Assembly: GCA_037176845.1 (NCBI GenBank)
Contig: JAYKXP010000065.1
Span: 186,001-250,000 of the forward strand
Length of the DNA stretch: 64,000 nt
Origin: Paramarasmius palmivorus
Lineage: Eukaryota; Basidiomycota; Agaricomycetes; Agaricales; Marasmiaceae
Direction of reading: 5' to 3'
The translations under genes and the position numbers were made by a program. Positions 36,368 to 47,826 of the stretch are shown here, one piece after another. Numbering within the stretch: the first letter of the stretch is position 1; each line of letters starts with the position of its first letter. The notes under the pieces were generated by a model, which saw nothing but the letters and a program-made list of their open reading frames with translations, had not been told where the DNA came from and did no database searches.

Positions 36368-36636
36368 TCCTCGATTTGACAACATGACTGTACGTTAGAC
36401 GTTTCTTGTTTTGCTTTCGGATCCTGGTTTGGGTATACGATGTACAATAGGCTGTGGATATGATTCGTCGCTATCAGAAATGAGGTTGCGGGAGAATCCC
36501 TGCTGAGAACTAATAAGCCAGCGCTGGAACAGGTTCAGGAGATGGTACAGAAGCATGATGTCTACTTTCAGGTTGACGGACAAGACTTGTACGTCAGAAT
36601 GACGGTATATTCCAGACTGTTGTGCGGGTGTCTAGC

Positions 36637-36813
36637 CTAGCTCGACTCTACCACAAACCCACCAGTCGTCATATTCCATCCCATTTGCTCATACGTCCAC
36701 CCGAGCACCCTTCCATCTTCTCCATGTACATCAACCATGAGCGAACGGTGTAGTCCGGGTTTGCGATGAATGTTGTCCAGGGTCTTCATATCGTCGTCAG
36801 AGAGGGCCACCAA
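36637..36813 (-). pseudogene. Orphan last exon of an aldo/keto reductase
   Basis: From a good acceptor (TTTAACGCAG) at 36814 the minus strand reads LVALSDDDMKTLDNIHRKPG, then GWTYEQMGWNM and GGFVVESS with a stop at 36637. This is the C-terminal block of fungal aldo/keto reductases of the GCY1 type, which reduce carbonyls with NADPH. No upstream exon with the catalytic YxxxH or NADPH-binding region follows on the right, where the Helitron begins. The gene was therefore cut here, either by Helitron insertion with later loss, or as a captured or relocated fragment. Confidence 0.7.
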
Positions 36814-37350
36814 CTGCGTTAAACATTAGTATTTCGGAACCTGTTGAAATGCCATTTAGACACTCGCCGTCATTGCTGAACCTTTTAGGTTTAGCTGTAT
36901 TCATCCATTCCTGTTTCCCAGCATCTCACAACATTTACAAATACCCTTTTTAGGATGCTTCCGTCTATTGCCTTTAATGGATCCTTCTGAAACCTTTTTG
37001 TTGTCCCCACGTCCACCATCCTTAGTCTCTTTCCTCCATTGCGATTGCGATTGTTACATTCGATGCTTTTCACTCTCGTGCTCGGTGGTATCAACGTTCG
37101 CTATCAATATGCACCCGCTTTCTCATTTTCACGGATCTCGTCGGCGTTTTCGGAACGCTTAGGTCACAGCTCGCGACCTGGGTCACCTTTGTCTCACCGC
37201 ACGTTGGCTGTTGGAGTGTTTTCGGATACATGTGCCTTCACCTTTGACTTCCAGTTCGTCCGGGATCCTCAACTTGACATTGATGTCGAGTTGGGAAAGG
37301 ACTTTGTTTCCGTCCTTCGTGCATATGGTCTAGCGGATCTTGTGTTTTCT

Positions 37351-38818
37351 ATGGAGAATCCGGGCGCAGCGCGCAGCTCTAGTGAGTTGGATATTGTTCG
37401 AGATTAGCCTGTATCTAATGGTTGGATCTGCGTCGCAGGTTCTGTGGTCACTGGTGAGTGCATACTTTCTCCTCATGTTCCGTGTTGATGTTTTTGCTAG
37501 CATCCCCTGCATTTCGACCGGAGCAATATGTTTTTCTTCCCCCTGAATCTCCCACCTCTTCATCCTGTCCGCCTCGCGAGGCCATATCTGCTCTTCTCAA
37601 TCAGACTTCTTCGTATTTGTCGTCAAACTTTTCATCGCCTTCACGGCGTCCTGCTTCTGATTTGCATCAATCCAATCACAAAAAAAATACATTCGTTCAA
37701 ATGACTGCGAAAGATAAATATTCCGTAGTAAGACATCACGTCGTCACCAGGTCCTGGAATTCAGATGCGCTTCAACAAAAGACACATTTGCATCACTGTC
37801 TTGACTCCCGACTTCCCGGGGGCGCTTGGAAAGGTGCAGACGAGTTGCGGATGGTGTTTCTAGCCCATCGTTGCACTCCCGTATGTTTGATTAGTGAAGC
37901 TGATGCTCGCGGTGCCGGTATCACCTGCGTCCGCCCTTTGTCCGCCGTTGACTATAACGAGTCTTGCCTCGTTCTTCAGTTACATCCAGGCCTTGGAAAA
38001 CGATCTGTGGCTGCTATCGACGCTGAGCCGCTTCCAAAATATTCAAAACGGCCTCGTTTTTCTTCAGAGGATTTGCCTCGAATGCTCGATTGTAGTTTCC
38101 CGATCATCCTTTCTCAAAACGAGAAGGACGACATCGTCAGAGAGTTTCGCTCCAATACTAGTGACTGGGCCATGAAGAGATATGAATGTTCATTTTGTGG
38201 TGTTCATGAGAAAGCTGCAGATATTAAGATGTATACTCGTGATGAATTGGATATCTCTAATCTAGAGGCGGCGGTGGAGGGAATCCGACGTATCTCAAAG
38301 CAAGAACACGTTTATGCCTACAAGTCATCGTCCCTGTTGTACGGCTGTTACGCCGTATGTCACTTCTGCAACGAGTCCATTTCATGTAAACGATTCAAGA
38401 CGCTTCCGCTGAGAAGTTATGCCAACGGAACGTGGATCGGCGATTTGCCCGCTGAGTTGCAAGGTCTTTCTCTTCTTGAGGAGCAGTGCATTTCTAGGGT
38501 CCGTGCCACACGATGCATGTTCAAATTGACTTACGGTCCTGCGGGTCAGTTTGCCGCAAGGGGAAATGTGTGTATCCTCCCCCAGAATGTCGTGAAATTG
38601 ATGGACACTCTTCCCCCTCCAATATCCTCCGTTATGGACGAATGCTGTGTGATCTTAGTAGGTTCGCTCGACACTGAAATTACTGCCGAGAAGTTGAGAC
38701 GTACTCCTTTGCTTGTCAGAAGGAATGTTATCCGTCGGGCGTTGAGATGGCTTATAGCCAATAACCCACATTACTCCGACTTGGACTTGAACGATGTTGA
38801 TAGGAATCTACAAGAGTA
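37351..38818 (+). CDS. Helitron protein, 5' part (DUF6570-type domain)
   Basis: The exons are 37351-37381, 37439-37453 and 37501 onward. The first introns have GTGAGT donors, and the phases agree (MENPGAARSSS, VVT, then PAFRPEQYVF). An S/P-rich leader precedes RSWNSDALQQKTHLHHCLDS. The zinc-ribbon-like CSFCGVHEKAADIKMYTRDE, CHFCNESISCKRFK and LSLLEEQCISRVRATRCMFK are the domain found upstream of Rep in many fungal Helitron proteins. The frame runs to CAAGAGTA and is broken there by the KDZ insertion, so the codons for QE are followed by a stop within the element. The rest of the protein continues at 56192. No other disabling change was seen. Confidence 0.8.
38811..38818 (+). repeat. Left target-site duplication of the KDZ element
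   Basis: CAAGAGTA. The right copy at 56191-56198 is GAAGAGTA, with one mismatch in the first base. It lies inside the Helitron reading frame. Eight bases agrees with what I recall for the Zisupton/KDZ group. Confidence 0.8.
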
Positions 38819-38885
38819 GAGGAGTCCGTGTAGGGCCATTCGAATGGTGTGTGGCCATTCCAGGAGGCTCCGTTACAATTATTCC
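38819..38885 (+). repeat. Left terminal inverted repeat of the KDZ element
   Basis: Starts GAGGAGTCCGTGTAG and continues with GGCCATTCGAATGG, TGTGGCCATTCCA and CGTTACAATTATTCC. It pairs with the reverse complement of 56125-56191. The outermost 8 bases are the least conserved. Confidence 0.8.
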
Positions 38886-39330
38886 AGGGGACGACCATAT
38901 ATGGCAACGATTCATCTTCCGTTCCAAATCAAAACAGATGGGGACCTTTCCGTCGCCTATTGGAATGATACCCTTTAGTAAAAGCTTTCCATAACATATT
39001 GGAATGATACCTCATTACTATAGAGCAGTGAAAAGGCTCAGAGTGGTCGCTGGAGTAGTATCCTGAGGTGGACATCAATTGGAACGGTTTGGATGCAAAG
39101 ACGGCGTGATTGGAGTGGTTTCAGAGTGTGAGAGCGTAGTTAATTGGAATGGTATTCTCGTGCGGACAATTGGAATGGTTTTGAACAAGAAAGATGGCAA
39201 CCGCGTTCAGCGTTCCCGCACGGTTCAGAACAACGACGTCTATGACGTCATCAGTATTCTAACGCGGAATGGTATCCTCGGCTGGTCATAGGAGAGGTAG
39301 TGTTTTCGACCAAAGAGAGCGCAGGCTAAA

Positions 39331-39660
39331 AACTTCGGAATGGTATCCTTGGGTGGTTGTAATTGGAGTGTTTTTCGGCCAGAGAGAGCGCTGGCTGGAA
39401 ACATTGGAATGGTATCCTCGGGTGGATGTAATTGGAGTGTTTTCGGCCAGAGAGAGCGCTAGCTGGAAACATTGGAACGGTATCCTCGGGTGGATGTAAT
39501 TGGAGTGTTTTCGACCAGAGTGTGTTGGTTCGAATCATTGGAACGCGATCCTTAGGTGGGGGTGATTGGAGTGTTTTCAACGAGGGAAAGTGTTGCTAGG
39601 AACCATTGGAGCGTTTCCCTTGGGTGGGGGTGATTGGAGTGGTTTCGATGAGAAGGGGCC
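39331..39660 (+). repeat. Left subterminal tandem array, about 68-bp units
   Basis: Five diverging copies of a unit reading ATTGGAATGGTATCCTCGGG, then TGGATGTAATTGGAGTGTTT and a GAGAGAGCGC-containing end. The key motif (A/T)TTGGA(A/G)(C/T)G also occurs repeatedly from 38930 to 40010 outside the array. Likely transposase binding sites. Confidence 0.75.
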
Positions 39661-40335
39661 AGGCTGGGCGGCACTTTGCTTCCGGGACTGCTCGGAATAG
39701 TATCCTCGAGAGCCTCATTCCAAACACCTGCTTTACTCATATATGTCGGCTTTCTTATATGAACCTTTGATTTGTTTTTATTGTGAACTGTCCTTTGATA
39801 TCTTCGCAATAGATTCCCCAACCTTCATCTATAATCATGGCTACCTCCCGCTCTGCATTCGTCGGTTCCTGAAATTAAGTTGGAATGGGGTCCTGGGGTA
39901 GGCACTATTGGAATGATTTCAATGACAAGACAGTGCGTTGGCCCGCTGGAATGCTTACCTGGCATGGGCTCAATTCGAGAGGCATTGGAGAGGTGTAATT
40001 GGAGCGGTTAAGACTAAGAAGGTAGCGGGGAACGATTAACGCGTGAGGCATGAATGAATGTTACTTCTGTATCCAGGTGGTGTTTACTTTCAAAGTTACA
40101 ACTTCACTTTTGAGATACATCGCTTACGCGATCAACACGTTTGTCTTGAATACCAATTGTATTCAAAATATTAAGAGAACATACATGTACACAACAAAAT
40201 ACTACTACGCTTGACAAGAAAGAGACGCAATGTGATCAAACCAGCGTAGTCGCACCACAAAGAAGTTCTGGAAGTGCATAGGCATACGTCACGTCAGAGA
40301 TGAAAGTCCAGATAACTCGAGCTTGAACGATAAGA

Positions 40336-43300
40336 CTACTTGTTCACCTTTGGCTTTGCAGAAGCCGTTGTGAGCGGAGGAGCCCCCTTCTTTGCCTTTC
40401 CTTTCCCCTTTCCTTTCCCCTTCTCTAACTCGGACGTCACTGAATTCTCGACCGGTCCCGTAGCCTTCTCGGTTGACTTCCTATTCCTAGAGCCTCGTTT
40501 TGGTTGCTGTGGAGGTTCCTCCTCGCTGTCAGATTCAGCGTCTGGGTTGGCGCGGTCCAGGCGAGTTCGCTTCTTGATAGTAGGTAGTATCTTCGCGGCG
40601 TCCTCGGCAAGGGCGTCCTCTTCTGTCCTCCTTTTCCTCTTTTCCTTGCCGGAAGGGTGATTCTCCTTTCCTTCGGCAGGTGGCAGAGGCTGAGGTGGCA
40701 GGGGTTGAGGGGTTGGAAGTCGCAATTCAGTGTTATAGTTGAAGTTGCCATTAGGAGCGATGTGTGAGGCCGGAAGAGGCGGTGCTTGTAAGTCAGGCAC
40801 AGACAGGAATTGTTCTATAGCATTTGTATTAGCGTTTTACCTCAAGAACGAACTAACAACAATACATACCTGGTGTGTAAGCCGCATTGAAAGCTGCCAA
40901 CCATTCCGCCTCTGTTCCAGGATTTGGCTGAGAAGGTACCGGTGGGAAAGAAAATAGATTTGAAGGCACTTTTGACGGTTGTATGGAGTGGTTGGATGAA
41001 GTTGGCAGACTAGCAACTGCGGTCGTGATGATTGGAGTCGAGGTGGGCGCCGAAACCGGAGCTTGAGATACAGGAGCTTGAGATACAGGCCCTTGAGATA
41101 CTACACCCGCCGACGCCGACGAGCTAGACGATGGAGTGGTAGTGGACGATGGAGTGGTAGTGGACGATGGAGTGGTAGTGGACGATGGAGTGGTAGTGGA
41201 CGATGGAGTGGTAGTGGACGATGGAGTGGTAGTGGATGTCGATGATGGAGTGGTAGTGTTAGAAGAAGTGGCTACAGGCACTGCCTCCGAGTCTGCGTCA
41301 TCATCGTCCAATTTAGGTATCGCCGGCGGCTTCGAAGGATCCTCCCATAAACGCTTTTTGATGTCTTCCTCGCCTGTCGTGAACGTTCATCAGAATCTCT
41401 CAAAGTCTCCAACTAACACTCCAACTCACTGAACAAAGAGGTACCGAAACCTCGAAACACATTGTGGAGCTCAGCCATTTTCTCCGGTCCAAGAAAAGAA
41501 GGTAAGTCTCGGTTCGATGTTGATATATCCGGGGGCATTGCAGTTATACTAATAATTGATTGTTAGATGAGGTATAGACCTGACTTCTGAAAGCCACTCA
41601 CCTAGTCACTCCCATCGTACCATCGCTCCTTGGTCCAGTTGCTATTACGGTGATCGCGCTTCCAGTCATCGTCGCCAAGGCACCAGCAAACGGCCACGTA
41701 AGATCGTCGAAACGTTCATAAGCCCTGTCAAATCTGGTAAGTATCATGATAATCAACCACAACCAACAGATAGCTCACCTTGCATAGCTCTCTCCGTCTC
41801 CATTCCACTGGAACCTACTTTTCCAAGCATCCATTGCTTGGTCATAATCGGCCTGTGCCTTCTCCTCAACCTCCTTCACCACCTCAGGTGTTTCTGCAGC
41901 CCAACTCTTCTCGCAATACGTGTACATCGAGGACACCCGAGACTTCCCTGGTACACCGGCCTTCTTTGCTTCGTTCAAAGACTCCTCGAAGTATGGCTTC
42001 AGGTACGACCTGAAGCGATACTTCTGATATGCCTGGACGCCTGATAACTTGCGAGGGTAAGGCGTTGCCATCTTGCAAACGACCTTCATCATCTTCTCGA
42101 CCATAGGATTATTGCGAGGACTTCGTTTACGGTTCCACTTGTTGCGAGCCCAAGCTGATTGTTTCTGATGTTTGGTGAGTTCACCTGTATGGACAATGAA
42201 CAAAATCACTCACTGTGCGCAGATACTTTCTACGGCCCTTACGACGATCAACTTCGGCCTTGCGCTGAGGTCCCTCAGGAAAGGAGTTGATACTTCTCGG
42301 AGTGTAATCCTTTCCCTCTTCAGGTTCTTCGTAGAAAGGCAAATCGTACCCCCATAACTCGACAAACTTGCTCTCCACGGTGTCGTAGTATTTCTTCGGA
42401 TTCTGCTGGTACACATCGGCATACTTCAACATTACGGCAAGCTTCACCTTCGGCAAGACTGGTTGACGGCCAACCGACCGTCTCGCAGCACTCTTCCCCT
42501 TTGATCCAGCCTCATTATCATCTTCTGATTCGTCATCGGAATCCCTTTCACCATCTGCGTCGTCGTCATCCTCTCCCTTGACGTCAAGCGACTCTTCCTG
42601 ACCAAGCTTGAACAAGGGAGCATTGTAATCCCAAGAAGGCACTGGGGTCAGTTGAGATGTCGGCGGAGGATTAGCAGCATGATCGGCGCTGGGAGGCGCA
42701 GAAGATAACGGAGGTGATATGAAAGATGGCTGTTCGTGACTGGTGGTAGGCGTAGGGACCGCCTGAGATGGTGATGGATTATGAGAGGTCGGTGCAGATC
42801 TTTGGAATGGAGATGGAGCGGTGGACGGATAAGTAGCGTGATCGGTGGTAGGCGTAGGGACTGAAGACGGCACATCATGAGAGGTTGTTACAGGCATTTG
42901 GAATGGAGAAGGAATGGTAGGTGCAGGGACCGAAGATGGCACATTTTGAGAGGTTGATGCAGCGCTTTGGAATGGTGGCAGAATGGTGGGCGCAGGGACC
43001 GAAGAAGGCAAAGCATAACGGACTGGTGGTGATACGGCAACTGGGAACGGAGACGGAGACGAGTTGGGACTCGTAATAGGCGTTTCAGGAGGAGGGGTAG
43101 CATCACACGATGAGGAAGATCGCGTGGGTGACAATTCTGGGGTAGGTGACATTCCATGTTGTACGGAGACCGGATATACCGCCAACGAGTGGTTGGGATA
43201 CTGAGCTGAACCTTGGGTATGAGTACCAGAACTATTTTCGACGCCATGGTAATAGTCATATCTTTGGAGAGCTATGACAAGCTTGTGAGTATTTTGCTCA

Positions 43301-44265
43301 CAAACGTGGCAACCAAAGATCTTACCTTGGCTAGGTTGTTGATGGTTCAGGTCATTCGAACGAATGTGAGAGGTAGGAGTGGTATACACCTGATGCACTG
43401 GCATCAACGGCGGAGCAACATTCTCGACCTGGCATGTACCCTCAAATACATTCTGGGATGGTGACAAGCTGCTACGAGCGAAATGGTCTCGGTCTTGGAG
43501 AAGCTGATGAGAGATAGACGCATTCATAGGACCATCTGTCGTTGGAGCTAGTAGAGACGGGTAAGTCAAGTATTTCACGACGTTGGAAAATAGTAACTCA
43601 CCCGGCGCGTCATTTCTATACTCATGAGCGGCTGCCTGATGAGAGATAGACGCATTCATAGGACCAATTGTCGCTGGAGCTAGTAGAGACGGGTACGTCA
43701 AGTATTTTATGACGTTGGAAAATAGTAACTCACCCGCGTCATTTCCATACTCATGAGAGGTTGCCAGAGCGTTATTGTATAGCATCCCTGGCGGAGGATA
43801 AACTATGATTGATGATCGATGACGGTTAGTACAACAGATCAACAACCACAAGAACAGAAAACTCACTGTTACCGTTGTAATGCCCAGAAGGAGCATTTTG
43901 AATGGCTCCGTTGATCGATTGAGGTCCAGGATTTACTGTCAACAACATACCTGTGTTCATATGAAGTTTTGAATAGCTTGCGAAGGAAGACATACCGTTT
44001 TGATGTTCAATGGGAACGTTTTGAGTGGCGGTAGCAGGCGATTGCATATGATATTGTCGGACTGTGTATGATAGGTTTAACCGAAGGTACCATGTCAACA
44101 GATGAACCCTGAAATCTTACCTTGACCGGTTTGAACTTGAGCAGGGATACCCGGTGGACGAGTAGGAGGCGAAGTGATTTCTGGACGCTGACCTGTATAG
44201 GTAGCATACAACTCCTGAGCGGTGTTCAAGTACGGGGAGGCGTTTGGGTAAGTAATGGTGTTCAT
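40336..44265 (-). CDS. KDZ cargo: large Pro/Ser-rich protein with acidic and basic regions
   Basis: The ATG at 44265 (MNTITYPNASPYLNTAQELY) is followed by many small exons of prolines, Q/N and histidines. A 132-bp exon-intron unit is duplicated at 43509-43768. A long P/S/T-rich exon (about 42190-43500) has repeated APT-PPFQ-TSH-VPSS modules, and an acidic patch ends EDDDDADGERDSDDESEDD. Next comes a conserved-looking segment KYADVYQQNPKKYYDTVESK, then PRKLSGVQAYQKYRFRSYLK and a helical KEVEEKAQADYDQAMDAW. After that are FDDLTWPFAGALATMTGSAI, a TTTPSS repeat and a basic tail with KKRTRLDR and KGKGKGKGKAKKG. Such proteins recur in mushroom KDZ elements (recalled, not searched). DNA or chromatin association is plausible, but the function is unknown. 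Confidence 0.65.
41130..41250 (-). repeat. 18-bp tandem repeat coding for Thr/Ser/Pro
   Basis: About six copies of GTGGACGATGGAGTGGTA on the plus strand, coding on the minus strand for TTTPSS repeats in the large cargo protein. Such arrays change length easily. Confidence 0.8.
43509..43768 (-). repeat. 132-bp tandem duplication of an exon-intron unit
   Basis: The copies at 43509-43640 and 43641-43768 share the exon (MNASISHQ) and the following intron almost base for base. Each carries a GTGAGTTACTATTTTCC donor side. The duplication adds one extra exon to the cargo protein. Confidence 0.8.
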
Positions 44266-44785
44266 CGTGAACTAGGAGCAGAGGAAAATGCTACACGACA
44301 TTCCAATTCGCTGAGTGGCATCCTTATATTGAACTTTTTTTTTTCCCGACCTGTATGATCCCCGAAAGGCATGTACTTTTTTTTCAACCTCTCAATGCCC
44401 ACCTTCTTGGTGTTCATGTGCTCCGAAGACAGAAGCATTTGCCTCGTTGTTTTCTTTCACTCACAAAGACGCAAAAATTTCTTCGTTGGAACCGATCGCC
44501 GATGGTGAGCCATTGATTCTGGACTTGATTCACAAGAATATTAGAACGAACTCGCAATAAACCCGCTGTCACTCAACTGGAAGCAATTTTTTCTCTCGCT
44601 TGGCCTTTGGATCTCCTTTACTGGACTTCTTGCCGAGGAGTTGGGCCTTGAGGTGTTCTGATTGTTTTGGGATGGTATCTTACGCAGGTTTATCACGCCA
44701 ATTTGGGCATTCACTGGGAGGTATCGACGTCGCCAAGGCTACTATTTTCCTTCCATTTCGTAGTATTTACATAGCTTCGCATTAT

Positions 44786-45372
44786 CTACTCCATCTGGAC
44801 CTCGTGGTCTGAATCTACAATCGGCGGAGAGCCTGCTGCTTCAGAAGGAGTCGGAGTAAACAAGGTGCGAAAGACCTTTACAGGTCTAATTACAGGGGAA
44901 GGACATGGCGATGCAGGTACGAGAACGCGTACGCGGGAGGCTTCGAATTGCATGATTTCGTTGGGTGTGAGACGGGAGTCAAAGTAATTGACAATTCGCT
45001 GTGGACGATATGTCAGTTACTGGTCGCTAGAGGCATGTAGCTGAAAACATACCCGACGAAGATAGTGCAGATAAAACATGGATATAGGATCGTGTGCCAG
45101 CAAAGAAACTCGATACCGCTTCGAAGGCCACCTTGTGATCCACTCGTTCATCAAGCTCCGGAAGAAATCGAGGTATTCACTCCCACCGGAGTCGAGGTCG
45201 TCACAACGATGGTGAAGGTATGCGGATTTGTGGTCGTTGAGGAACTGTTCCTGTGCGGCCGTAAAACGAGCTAAGGAACACTTGATACGACGAGTATCGA
45301 TCTTGCGAAGATAGGCCCTTCATACCGTCTATTAGCGCTGCTCGGAAGAGAACAATCAGCAGCAACTTACAT
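44786..45372 (-). CDS. KDZ cargo: 159-residue helical protein, start codon split by intron
   Basis: The exons are 45372-45371 (only AT of the ATG), 45317-45053 and 44998-44786, totalling 480 nt. The introns have GTAAGT...GAAG and GTATGT...CCACAG borders. The protein reads MAYLRKIDTRRIKCSLARFT, then AAQEQFLNDHKSAYLHHR, SEYLDFFRSLMNEWITRWPS and a proline-rich end. The block Q-x3-L ... FF ... WP recalls a domain seen beside KDZ transposases in mushrooms (memory, unsearched). A TATA-like box lies about 85 bp upstream. Function unknown, and helical composition suggests DNA or protein binding. Confidence 0.65.
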
Positions 45373-45454
45373 TCCGGCTAGCAAAACTCTCGAAGGACGA
45401 TAGATGAAGGACAACTTGGGATGCGGATTTTTGCAACCGTCGAATTCAAGGCAC

Positions 45455-45462
45455 TATTTATA
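45455..45462 (-). promoter_or_regulatory. TATA-like box of the 159-residue cargo gene
   Basis: TATAAATA on the minus strand, about 85 bp before the start at 45372. Confidence 0.45.
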
Positions 45463-45539
45463 CTGTAAATATGACCGTTCCAGGGCAATCGGAACGTTTT
45501 TTTTAATTAACGCGTACAATCAAGAAGGGTGCCAAAAGC

Positions 45540-45590
45540 GGTATTAAGGTATCAAGAAGGGTATCAAGAAGGGTATCAAGAAGATGTAGG
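45540..45590 (+). repeat. 12-bp tandem repeat between cargo genes
   Basis: Four near-perfect copies of GGTATCAAGAAG lie between the stop of the gene at 45601 and the promoter at 45455. They do not code for anything recognisable. Confidence 0.7.
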
Positions 45591-45600
45591 CACAGATTAG

Positions 45601-46580
45601 ATGTACTCGTTACTTCCCCGACGATGAATGAGCGCAAAGTTGCCTTTACCACTAACCACAGCCTCCCGAGCGAATTCTCTCCAACTCTCAGGCATAACCC
45701 TTTCGATGTGATCCGCAACCTGCGCCTTGGTCAAGTAAACGGCTTGCCCGATGTGCGGAGGGTTGTCGTACTCCTCCTGAGTGATTTGCTGACGAAGCGA
45801 GTGGACGAGGAACATTTGGGGATGGCCGGGAGGATACTCGTATTTCGCGAGGCGATAAATGATGCCACGGATTTCCTGAATCAACGAAGGATTAGTATTG
45901 GTCTGGTAACAGAAAGATACAGACCACTTACATCCCGACGCAAGTATTCCAAGCGCTTATCAAGAACCTCATCTCCAGTTTCAGGGGGTGCATCCTCTGG
46001 AAACGCCCGATAGAAAAGATTGGCCATGATGACAATGCCTTGAGCCACTGTGCCGTTCCACATATGGACATAAAAATGACCAGGGACATGGTGGTGAAAC
46101 CATTTGCTATGATGAAATTTGAGCGACTCGAGAGTGATGAACATCGGCAAGGGGGTCACAGCCTAAGGTCTCCCTGTCAGTGACCTGAAACTGGCGCCGG
46201 AAGAAAGTGTGAACGTGCCTTGTAAAGTCTGACCAGACTGATCAAGTCGTAGGCCTTCGCGACGCCGGACCGAAGACGAGCGCTACGGCGAGGAGGTGGC
46301 CCCCAACGTGTACCACGCAGTCTCTGAAAAGTTTTCAACATGAATAATCAATACTACAACACATAAAAGAATAGTACTCACACGTGTGCTTGAAAGATGC
46401 GAGCAGTGTCGGCACTGAGAAAAGGACAGAGCATTAGACACATACAGACGGGGAGAAGAGAGGAGTGTTACGCACAACATGGTTGCGTGGTTGAATCTTG
46501 AGAAGGAATGAATCAACGATTCAACTTGAGAGCACGTAGAGACTGACCTTGGGAGATCTCCTAAAAGTGGGGCAGGCCAT
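45601..46580 (-). CDS. KDZ cargo: orphan protein with His-rich centre
   Basis: The ATG at 46580 (MACPTFRRSPK) is followed by short exons CRHCSHLSSTR, then RLRGTRWGPPPRRSARLR, and a larger exon LPMFITLESLKFHHSKWFHH with HVPGHFYVHMWNGTVAQGIV. The last exon reads IYRLAKYEYPPGHPQMFLVH and ends SNEYI. One intron appears to use a GC donor (AAG/GCACGT). The histidine-rich core (HHSKWFHHHVPGHFYVH) could bind a metal, but no known metal-enzyme signature is certain, and I see no TET/JBP-type HxD. The function is unknown. It lies in the co-directional cargo series of the transposon. Confidence 0.6.
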
Positions 46581-46778
46581 GGTACAATATGAAAGGTATG
46601 CGGAAGTTGAAAACGCTCAGGCTATAAGTACTTTTCGTGAGGGGTCTTGCCTAAATTGGTAGTGTGGTCCGGACCGAGGACACGAGGCAAGTGCATCGCG
46701 TTCTTGAGTGGTATGTTTCCAAAACAAGAGGCAGGGAAAAGGATCGTTATTCAACAACAATGAGGGATACATCCGTCG

Positions 46779-47826
46779 CTATCTTTTACCTGTTGAATGT
46801 TTTGAACGATGGAAAGCGACCAGGTCATCCACTCCGCACAGGGCATGGCAGTACATCTCTGCAACCCCCATACAAGCCGTTTTCACCTGTGCTTCAAGCT
46901 CCGCCAACCGGTCTACCATGATCCCAATGCCAAAAAGTTCCAATGCACGCATTTTATAGGAGAAGATGGTTCCCTTCAGCTTCTCAACTTCAGTGTGTTT
47001 CGTGTCGAGCATGCGACGAACACTATCATCGTCGTGGCCGGGCTTTATGCAATCGTTGAATATTGAATCGTAGTATTGTTGGTTGGAATGGGAGGAAATC
47101 TTCATCTTCTTCAGTTTTGATTCTACCTTCTTGCAACGGTCTTCCCATTTCTGCTGGACACTATGGCGGCCAATCAGCATAGCGGAGCTTTCAGTGTACT
47201 GAGACGTACCTAGTGACCGAGCCCTTTTCTTCCAGTATCTTCCCTTCCTGACCATGCTTCTCCGGTTGCTTTGGACGAGATACGATGCTGGACGAACTTG
47301 AGGTCAATCTATATGTACACTTGTGTCAGATCTATTTATTGATGAGAGCGACCAATGAATACACACTTTTGAGTGAGGTTAGACCCTTTCTTGAGCTTCC
47401 TGGCCGCTCTTTTTGAGTCCAAGATGCGCCTAAACCAAAGTTGAGCGAAGGAATAGGTCATTGAGTTGGAGAGAGTATGTCTCATACTTTTCTCTTCGGC
47501 GTTCTGCAATCGCTTCTTTGTTTCTACCACATATTTAGCATCGAAACTGTGTACAGGAGTATCAGAACTCACTTATGATAGCTTTTGAGGCTTCGCAGAC
47601 GGTTGGCCGTTTTTTTTTCGAGGGGAGTATGATAAAGTCGGAGACGAGGCATGAAGGTACTGTAGAAACCTTGATGTGAACATCCTTCAAACGAGGTCTT
47701 CTGTTTGCTGTTTTCATTTTGGCGGCTACATGCACGAAATTTGGGTGGAGGGACCTGCGAGGTGTTCCGAGACCGATGACCGCAAAAGCTAAGGCAATGG
47801 AGTTGATTGTCACCTGATATGTTCAA
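46779..47826 (-). CDS. KDZ cargo: basic coiled-coil protein, bZIP-like
   Basis: The exons are 47826-47574, 47523-47488, 47429-47367, 47308-47210 and 47160-46779. All introns are GT-AG (49-58 nt) and the phases agree. The N-terminal exon is C/S/K-rich. The small exons give a very basic stretch (NKEAIAERRREK, then RILDSKRAARKLKK) followed by S/P linker. A charged helical part (WEDRCKKVESKLKKMKISSH) and a leucine/alanine heptad-like region (MVDRLAELEAQVKTACMGVA) come next. It ends KHSTGKR. The basic region resembles a bZIP DNA-binding segment, but no leucine zipper directly follows. It may bind element DNA (inference). The start could be further upstream. Confidence 0.65.

Noticed and set aside
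39331..39660. CRISPR-like repeat array
   Set aside because: The 68-bp units are contiguous, diverged copies without unique spacers in a eukaryotic transposon end.
41063..41432. Plus-strand frames built of RRWSGSG and VVDDG repeats
   Set aside because: They arise from the 18-bp repeat that codes TTTPSS on the minus strand inside a larger gene model.
45601..46580. TET/JBP dioxygenase, known to accompany fungal KDZ elements
   Set aside because: The His-rich gene here lacks the HxD...H...R pattern of that family as far as I can see, so I did not assign it.
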